A stretch of 64,000 nucleotides of DNA from Trebouxia sp. TZW2008 (taxonomy: Eukaryota > Chlorophyta > Trebouxiophyceae > Trebouxiales > Trebouxiaceae): assembly GCA_002118135.1 (NCBI GenBank), contig BDIU01000070.1:186001-250000 (forward strand), in the 5' to 3' direction. Position 1 is the first letter of the stretch. Each line of letters starts with the position of its first letter. Of the stretch, positions 44,680 through 54,700 are shown piece after piece. Made by a program: the position numbers and the translations under genes. Below the pieces are notes generated by a model. It was not told the DNA's origin and searched no databases. It worked only from the letters and a program-made list of their open reading frames with translations.

Positions 44680-45733
44680 TATGTGATGCCCACTGCAAAA
44701 AGAACTTCAGCTTTCTGCTTTCCAGGCAAGGCATTTGCATGTTTCTGCTCTGACATTTGTGCCCACCAAAATTGTCTCCAGCAGGCAATCTGTAACTTTG
44801 CAGACTGAAGACATGACACCAAGATTCATGAAGCTCAGAGACACGAATGGCCACATGCATATGAAGTCAAATGCTGCCAGTTCAAAGAAAGTACTCTAGC
44901 CCCTACTGGGCCTGTCATGCTAGTGGTCTTCACAAATGAAGCGAATGGCGCAGGTGCAAAGCGTCCACAAATGAAGCAGGTGAACCAGGAACCATATGTA
45001 CCACACGACTGTACACTTGCAGGCTATGCAAATGGTGTTTGCATATAGTAGTAGCTCTGACAGTTTGTTCTGTATTCTGTCTGTTGCACTGTACAGGCAT
45101 GCACGTGGATGTCTAGTTCCTGTGTGGCCAAGTCTATGTCAAATGTTAGGTTGTTCATTGTGTTATAGATGCAGCACTACATTGTTGTACTTTGTTTTGT
45201 CAAATTGGTGGGTTTGGCTGCTCAATGAAGCCTCAAAGCTTATATATCCTTTCACATCTGCAGTTTAAGCTCGACATACTGCACTCCCTTGTATAGTGCA
45301 TCAGCACACAACAGCTCACTGCAATTTGCTGCTTACGAAAGAATCCTGTGTGGGCTAGAGCGTGGTATGCATGAAAGGCGTCGTCAGCACATTGGCACAT
45401 CTCGATCACACAATGCACGGCGTTGAATGCATGCTTTGCACAACACTGTGGCTGTCTGCAAAGTATCAAATGTTATGGATGTCTGAACAAATTTCAGCAG
45501 CCTACCGTCATTAGGTCACGGTCTGCTGGACCCTGAATCAACGCCTTGCTTCTCAACCTTGCAAACTTCACGAGGCATCGCTAAAATTGCAGCATGCACT
45601 GTTGCAGTCCTGTTCCAGACCACGTGGTGATGTAACGCCAGCACACCCTGGTAGGTCTACCTTTAGGTCAGAAGCTGAGCCTGCGTTGACCGCGAGCAAA
45701 AAGGTTCAACGACAGTGCCGTCGTCCACCTTGA
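44680..45733. other. intergenic, no gene recognised
   Basis: About 1 kb between the TLC gene and pepN. A minus-strand frame at 45233-45469 (Cys/His-rich) has no recognised similarity or splice context. The final 200 bases precede the aminopeptidase start. Confidence 0.5.
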
Positions 45734-48700
45734 ATGCAGCTTTCACGTACTCTAGGGTCTGTGCATCGATTCAGTTCGCTAGTTCGTGGCATTCAGAGGC
45801 CGTGCGCCCTGCCCCATCGCCTTTCAGGTACTGCTGATCTGCGTGATATGAGTTGCACCCCGTTCGTGACATACAGAGCCGTTCAGTCAAGCAATTGCGT
45901 TGGTGTTTGCCTTATTGTAAGCATCGCATCGCAATTGGACCGAGGTCACGACTTGAGACCTTCCGTTGTTCCTCTCGCTCCTGCTGAGCTGTGCTGTCTC
46001 TGCAGGTTTCGCATCGCGACAGCCTCAGCGCACGACCTCTGGCAGAAGGAGCGTCCCCGCGCGAGCACCTGTAAGAACGTACGCCTCAATGGAAACAGGA
46101 CAAAGCAGCTCTACCGTCACCGTGTCCCCACCCGAGATCTTGGCTGGCAAGGAGGTGCAGCCATCAGCCCCCAAGGCTATCTTGCGCACAGACTACAGAC
46201 CAACGCCCTACCTCGTCAGCGATGTGCACCTGACGTTCCTGCTTGGCGAGACCACAAGAGTCAAGAGCAAGTTGTCGTTTGTGCCTAACTACCAGGGGTC
46301 CCCTCCAGCCTTGGCATTGGACGGTGGGGCCACTGCCAAGTCAATCTTATGCTTTGAGCAACCGCAGTTGGCTGCTCATATACACTGGTCAAAAGCAAGA
46401 TTGCAGCTCAACTTGCACTTTGCATCGGCACAAGCCAAGTTTGCTGTTGTCCTGTGACACAAACCATAGGCGATTGTATATCTCAGCTGTAGACCTGAGT
46501 GGATCTCAGGCTGTAAGCAGCTGAGAGCTCTGCTGGCACGCCACAGCCCTCAGTCCACAGGATACTCATGCTGTGGGTTCCATCACAGGGCGCAAGGACA
46601 TCAAGCTGGTTTCAGTCAAGCTTGCTGGAAAGCAGCTTTCCTCAGGCCAGTATCAGGTGACTGACAAGAACCTGGTCATTGAGAGCCTGCCAGAGGGCAA
46701 GTTTGATCTGGAGGTTGAGGTTGATGTCAAGCCCAAGGAGAATACTAGCTTGGAGGGCTTGTACAACTCCAGTGGGACCTTCTGTACCCAGTGTGAGGCT
46801 GAGGGTTTCCGCGGCATTACCTACTTCTATGATAGGTCAGCAGTTGGCATTCGTAACAGCTCTTGAGCACATGTGCCACCTTCTTGTGGCACAAGCTGTG
46901 GCAAGTGTCAGCCAAGCACATGCCAGCTATGCGTCCAGCTATGTGTACTGGACCTTGTCACATTGCAAAATGTTGCATATGGCCAACCATGCACATGCTA
47001 GCTGCTTTACTAGGTACACGCTTGCTGGTGGTGAGTATTGAGGCTGCTGTTGTTGACAAGCACAACAGCAGTCGCTGTTTTGCCCACCAGTAGACATGTT
47101 TCTAGTCCAGCACTTGCATGGCCACCATTTTCTGGCGCATTATTCCATAACTTTGTCTCACCCTGTTGCTGTCTGCTCCCCTCTCCTGTGTTGCCTTACT
47201 GTATTGATAACTCCGTTTCTGCCGTACCAGTGCAGGTCTTGCTGCAGCCCAAAATGCAAGACTTGCACATTCAGCAGCATGCACATACATGCAGGCCAGA
47301 CGACGTGGCAAAGTACACGACATCTTCAGCGGCATTTGCTGTGTCTAGGCCAGACGTCATTGCAAAGTACAGGACACCTTCAGCAGCATACACATATATG
47401 CGGGCCAGATGTCATGGCAAAGTATGTGACACCAGCAGCATGTGCATGTATGTGCAGGCCAGATGTCATGGCAAAGTATGTGACGCGTATTGAGGCAGAC
47501 AAGAAGCAGTGCCCTGTGCTGCTCAGCAATGGCAACTTGGTGGATGAGGGCCAGTTGGACAATGGCAGGTACATAGCAACCTCAGCTGTGCAGTGTTGTT
47601 TGATAAGCTGTTGGAAGGTTGACCAACCCTGGCAAGTCACCAGTCGATAGCCCCAATTGCAGTCTAAGGCCAGCCAGAGAGTGGCAATTGTGAGAGTCGC
47701 AAATCCAGCTGCGCGAGCTTGCTTGCTTATGCTGATAGCTTAATTCTGTCCGTGCCCAAGTGCAACCCACACGATTGTGGGCAATCAAGAGCTGGTTCAT
47801 GAATAATATTGCAGTGCCATCCTTGCATAGGATGTAAAAATTGCTGAATCATACCTGCCCTCGAGCCAGGCTGACACTCTGTGCAGTTTTCACATCGTGG
47901 GCAAGTGCTGTCCTTTAGCTTTTGGATATGACATTGCCAAGCATCATGCATGTCCTGAAGTAAAGGTTTGACAACTTGCTCAAACCTTACTTGAGATCCA
48001 GCATGCACAGCGACTCTGACCATGCTCAGTCAAGATTACATGCACTGCTGATCACAATGATGAATATCGTACAAGCACTCACACTGGCCCCCAACCTTGC
48101 ATACAGGCACGTTAGTGTTTGCAAGGACTTGTTTGTAGAGCCCTGCAATTTGTTGGCACAGAATCTTTCACTACTACTTCAATCAAGTAAAGCCTTAGCG
48201 CTCATCAAGATTGCGCATGCACCCAAGCTTGCATGTGATACACTCTGCAGGCACTATGCTGTGTGGGAGGTCCCATTAATGAAGCCCTTCTACCTGTTTG
48301 CGCTGGTTGAAAGGACCCTGCGTGTACCTCTTTGCACAGAACCCTCGCTCCTGCTGCAACTGAACAAGGCGCTGTTCTACTTGACCTTGCCTGCTTGTAC
48401 ACTGCAGGCACTATGCTGTTTGGGAGGACCCCTTTGTGAAGCCATGCTACCTGTTTGCCCTGGTTGCGGGGGATCTGGCGCACAGCCAGGACTCCTTTAC
48501 AACCATGTCTGGCCGCAAAGTTGCTCTGCGCATCTTTGTGCAACACAAGAACATCAGCAAGGTCGACTTTGCCATGCAGTCCCTCAAGCACGCCATGAAA
48601 TGGGATGAGGTGAGCATCCACGCTCATCTGTAAATGTCCGTCTGTCGTGACTAAGACTGCTCTTATTTGCGAAACCAGCAGAGAGCAAAGCCCAAATTGT

Positions 48701-51700
48701 CTTGACGTCATGACATATGATCACACCTCTGCAAGCAGAAGACCCCTCACAGCTGTGATCCCTCAAATGGGTTGCACCAACCCTTGGCATTATGAACACT
48801 GTCACCTGAATTATTGCTGTCCTCATCTGCCCTCAACCGCAAGAACAGCCATCACAGGCAACCACCTTCAATAGGGTCAAACTAGTAGTATCCTATCATT
48901 ACTGGACACCTTTGGCTTGAAGTATGAGATGCGACTTGCAGTATGTGAGACAGGCTTTGGGTGTCACACACCTAGTGCCTGTGCTTGAACATATAACAGG
49001 TTGTCAATGTGATCACAGGACACCTTTGGCCTGGAGTACGATTTGGACCTGTTCAACATCGTAGCAGTGGACGATTTTAACATGGGTGCCATGGAGAACA
49101 AGTCCCTAAACATCTTCAACAGTCGCCTGGTGCTGGCTTCACCTGAGACAGCCACAGACATGGACTTTGCCCGCATTGAGGGTGTTGTTGGGCATGAGTA
49201 CTTTCACAACTGGACTGGGGACCGTGTGACTTGCCGTGACTGGTTCCAGCTGACGCTCAAAGAAGGTCTTACTGTGTTCAGAGATCAGGTGGCCAACGCT
49301 ATCTCATGCTATTGCCGTGATCAGCAGTATGTTTTGTCACAGGCTTGAGATTGTGTGACTTGCCATGACTGGATTCAGCTGACGCTCAAGGAGGGTCTCA
49401 CCATGCTCAGAGATCAGGTGACCAGCGCTATCTCATGCTATTGCCTTGATCAGCACTATGTTCTGTCACAGGTTTGAGACTGTATCACTTGCCATGACTG
49501 GTTCCAGCTGACACTCAAAGAGGGTCTCACTGTGTCCAGAGATCGTGGGATCAATGCTGCGTTTTGCTACTGGCTTGAATTGGCTGTGGGCCACCGCCTT
49601 ACTCTTTACTGTGTGTGCTGAGCAACTTGGCGCGTACTATTTTGCAAGCAGGCATCTGACAAGCCGCTGTAATGCTCAGGATTTCAGCAGCGACATCAAG
49701 TCGCGGTCTGAAGTGCATTGATGCTGTGTCCACACTCAAAGCCCTGCCTGACAGCAACTGATGAGCGTTCCGTGTAGATCCCTACCTGGACCATTCCTAA
49801 CAAAGCATTATGTTGCACAGGAGTTCAGCAGTGACATGAACTCGCGGCCTGTGAAGCGTATTGAGGACGTTGTCAGGCTGCGCACAGCCCAGTTCTCAGA
49901 GGACTCTGGCTCAATTGCACACCCGATCAGGCCGGAATCCTACATCAAGATGGACAACTTCTACACAGTCACTGTATATGAGAAGGGCGCTGAGATCATC
50001 CGGGTGTACCACACACTTCTAGGCAAAGAAGGCTTCAGGTATACCCAAACTGCATGGCCGGCTGGTTTTGCTCTGTTCACGCGTATGCCTCTGCTGTAGC
50101 TATGCTACAACCACAATCAAGACTTGTGCTTCAATGCTATGGGCATGATTGTCAAGCATGGCTGCAACAGTGACATTTGCTACCTGATGATTCCAATGCT
50201 TTGTAATGGTGGTACAATGGCCAGGAATGCTCAACACCTGATGATCATGATGTTGTGTGCTCTGCAATATGCAGGAAGGGGATGGACCTGTACTTCAAGC
50301 GCCATGACGGGCATGCAGTCACCTGTGATGACTTCCTGGCTGCCATGGCTGATGCCAACGGTCAAGACCTCTCCACTGTTGCACGCTGGTCAGCTCTTGT
50401 TCTTGCCCTGTTGTGCTGATAGCCCATTGCTGTGCCCAGCTCGCAACTCATGTTGATGCAAGATGAGGTTTGGTGCGAGCAAAACAGAGAACATCTGTTG
50501 ATCATGCCTTGCACCCTGTTGACCTGTGCATTACTTGGCAAGGTTTGGGGTTTCTAGCTACATTCAGGCTCAGGATGTCAGCATTGCATGAACAAAAGCG
50601 GCTTGCTAACATCACACCATGCAGATTGAGCAGATTTTACAGCCTCTTTGCATATTGGCATTGCAAGCCTTGCCTCTTCTGATGTCAACAGTTGGTCTAC
50701 GCAATAGCAGGGTGTCTCAAACAGCAACCCCTCTTGATGCAGACTCTCATTTTGCACATGCTTCCGGACGGGAATAGCCCTATCATTTGCTGGCACACTA
50801 TCACAGAAGGTGTGTTTTGTACTGTATTGACTATTCAATGTGAACAAGTTTTTGCAAATTTAGCCTGATAACATGCATTCCAGTCATGGTCAGGACTGAC
50901 CACCTCCCTGGCAGGATGAGGTCTCAGGTTCAAGTTCTGGTCATGAGTGGAGCTTGCCACTTAGCTTCATTTCGCTGGGTGCCGGCAGAGCAGACCAGAT
51001 CATCTCCCAGTGAAGCAAGGCTAGGATGCAAGTCAAGACTGTTTTTGACTGCTCTTCAAGCTGTATATGCCTTAGTGTCCTGTGTCATCTTTTACAGCTG
51101 TCTACACTTTACTTTTTTTGTGTATGTTACAGCAAATGCAATGGCCACGCATACGTAGAAGCATTGAGTTTGTTTTTTAGTATCATGGCCATCTTTTCAG
51201 TTCTCATGACTGTAGACTTCACAAAATGTGGTTTTTTGTGCTACACGTTTTGCCAATACATTTACTGTCTGTAGTATCGAGGCTGCCTTTTTCATCTGAT
51301 CAGTATGCTATATAAGCTGCTTTGGGTGCTCAGGTATCATCAAGCCTGTACACCCAAGCTACAGGTGTCGACCAGCTATAGTTCTAGTGCGTACACCTAC
51401 AATATCCGCACCAAGCAAAGCTAGGATGCAAGTCAAGACTTTTTCAAGCTGCTGTTTCACAGTTGTCTATGCTGAAGATTCGTGTGCCTTCTTTGACAGC
51501 TGTCTAAGCTCAAGCATGTTGTCTTGTCTGGCCTTTCAATCTGCTGTCGGTGCACAGGTATCAGCAAGCCGGCACACCCAAGCTAGAGGTGTCGACCAGC
51601 TATGACTCCAGCGCCTGTACCTACACCATCCGCACAAAGCAGAGCAATGCCAATTCCTCAGCTAAGCAGCCAGTCATGCTGCCCATGGACGTGGCGCTGT

Positions 51701-54700
51701 TTGACAGAAGTGGCCAACAGATGAATTTGAAGCTCAAGGCACGCTTCTCTTCCTGACTGCTGATGGCTCCTGTCAATGTGCTATTGATACATTTCAGTGC
51801 AACATCACACACGGACTCTTGGCCTGCCTGCCCCTAGCACCACATACAGTTATGAATCGCGCATGCTAAACAGGCTCAGCAGGTCCAGCTAGCATGTAGT
51901 GGAGCATTCAGCTGTCTCTGACCAGATTGGTCTTGTGCTGACCTGAACAAGTCATACTGCATGTGAAGGGTGGCAAGATGTTGTACAACTTGTCTGCCAA
52001 ATGTCATTGGGTACTACATGCATTGCATGGGATGAGGCATGGATGGCTGTAGGGATCACACACAAAATTCTGGGCGGAAGTGCATAATCGTAACATTGGA
52101 TGAGGAGCAGCAGGATTTTGTGTTTGAGGATGTGACTAGTGAGCTGACTGTTACTGTTGTAAAGTTTTGCACAGGTAAGACATCCAACCATGCTGCAGGG
52201 GTCACAAGGCTCAGGGCAGAAGAGCACAGTTCTGAGGGTGGATCAGGAGCAGCAGGAGTTTGTGTTTGAAGATGTGGCCAGTGAGCCGGTACCCTCCCTG
52301 CTGCGCGACTTTAGTGCCCCTGCCAAGATGGAGGTCAAGGGCCAGACTGACGATGACCTCATCTTCCTGCTAGCAAATGATACAGGTCTGTCTATGAGAA
52401 TGTGCTAATCCCAGTGTTTCCTGCAGATCCTGATCTGTCTGCGACAATGTGCTGCACACAGTGTATTGTTTGGCCACGACGTAGGTCAGTCGGTGACATT
52501 GTGCTGCTTGCAGTGTGTTGCTAGGCCATTACACAGTTCTGTTGGTGAAAAATGTGCTGCTTCCAATGTCTGAGTACAGCAGGCATGGCACAGGCCTGGC
52601 TGAAACAGTTTCTTGCACTCAAGTGTCTGGTTAGGCCATGCCACAAGTTTGTTTGTGATAATATGCTGCCTCTAATATACGATTTGGCCATGACAGAACC
52701 CTGTCTGGGACAGTCTGCTGCACCCAAGTGTCTGTTTGTGCTGCAGCAGGCATGACTCATATCTGTCTGCGACAGCGTGCTGCACTCAGCGTCCATCTGA
52801 GCTATAGCAGATATGCTGTGGTCTGTCCGTCACGGTGTGCTGCACTCAGCGTGTGTGGTCAGGCTACAATGCAGTGCCCTGGCTGTGTGCTGCACTCTGA
52901 CCACAAGGCTTGGGGTGCTGTGACTTCCGGTTGTCTAGCATGCAAACAAGATTTCCAGACCTCTGCTGCAATGCAAAAAATCAAGCTATTGCTGCTGATT
53001 GTAAGGCTCATTAACATTGCCTGAGACAGATGTTGCTGTTGTCGCTGACATTGTGACAGGTGTCGATCATCTGGTCTGTGGCCACAAAAGCTCTTGCCAT
53101 TCTGGAGCTGATGTCAGCATCACATGGCAATGGACTTCATTTGTCATGCACGTGGGCAGAAAAGCTCTGTTTGTCTGAAGCTGACAATCACAACCTCTTG
53201 CTTATCAAGTGTGACTGGCATGGGGTGCTGGTAGATGGGATACATGGGCTTGCATAGCAAGAAGCTGATGCTAAAATGTTCCCTGATATGACGACAGCTG
53301 CCAACACATCATACGCATGGGCAGAAGATCGTATTTGTCTGATGTCACGGATTGCAACCTCTTGCTCGTCAAGCGTAACTGGCATGGGCTGCTGGCAGAT
53401 GGGTTGCACAGCAAGAAGCTGATGCTGACAGGTTCCCTGATACAATGATAGCTGCCGACACATCATGCGCATGGGCAGCAAGACTGCATTTGTCTGATGT
53501 CACGGATTGCAACCTCTTGCTTGTCAAGTGTGACTGGCATGGGCTGCTGGCAGATGGGTTGCATGGGCAGGAAGCCTTGCACAGCAAAAAGCTGTTGCTG
53601 ACATGTTCCCTGATACAGTGATAGCTGCTGACACATGATGCACATGGGCTCCATTGTCTAAAGCTAATGCTTGTGTCTTCTCCTCATCAAACCTTACTAT
53701 CATAGGGTGCTGGTAGTAGCTCTGATGCTTCCCTCAGTAGTTGGACTTGGTGAGGAGAAGTTGCAAGCAGTGATAGCTGCTGGCATGTGATGCGTATGGA
53801 CCTCAACTCTTTGCTTGTCTTGTTTCAGCCTGTCGAGACAGATGTTGGGCACACACCCAGAACCTGTTGTGGACTGTGCGACATATTCCTGACATCAGAC
53901 AAATTTTGCTGTCAGTGAACGCAACCTCTTCCTGACCAATCTGCCTGACATGCGATGCATATGGGTCTTGGGCTGCTTTCACTCACAGAAGCTGCCATAT
54001 GCTGCATCGCAGCACAGACTTCTCTTTCGCTTCTTTTCTATAGGGAGAACAGGCTTTACTTATTGAAGCTAATGACTGTATCTTCTTCCTCACCAAGTCT
54101 GACTGACATGGGTTTGTGGGTGCAGATGCCTTTACTCATGTGTTCACTGCTTGATGCAAAGAGGGTTTCAGACAGTGACAACTGTAGCAGCATAACGTGC
54201 ATGGGCATCCAGGCTTGACTTGTTTATGTCAGTGACTGTAAGCTCTTAATGATAAATCTGACTGACACGGGTTGGTGGGTGCAGATGCCTTCAACAAGTG
54301 GGAGGCTGGGCAGCGCCTGGCCAAGAAGCTGCTGGTCAAGCTGTACCAAGCGGCCAATTCCTCAAGCCAGGCAAGCTCCTTCCTGCACTCTAGCACTCAT
54401 CTGTCATTCTGATGCACACTTGTGTTTGGTTGGGCCCTCATCACGGTCCCAACCATCATCACTAAAATGGCCTCACCTAGGGATGCTACTCGTTTGTACA
54501 CTAGCAAAGTCAATGTGGTCCGGTTTGAGCATTATTCTGTCTGCACAGCTTCTTTGTGCATTTGCATGACACTGTCTTGGCTTCACACTGGCCTTTGGCA
54601 GTTACACATGGGATCTACTGGCCAGGACGTTTAAAACAAGCCGACCTGGTGAGACAGGACATTGGCCACATACACTCAGCACCTGTGCTGGAAGGCATAA

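Noticed and set aside
45734..46288. A single 184-residue frame continuing through 45828-46005
   Set aside because: A donor at 45827 and acceptor at 46005 in matching phase give the PepN N-terminus; the read-through frame loses family similarity.
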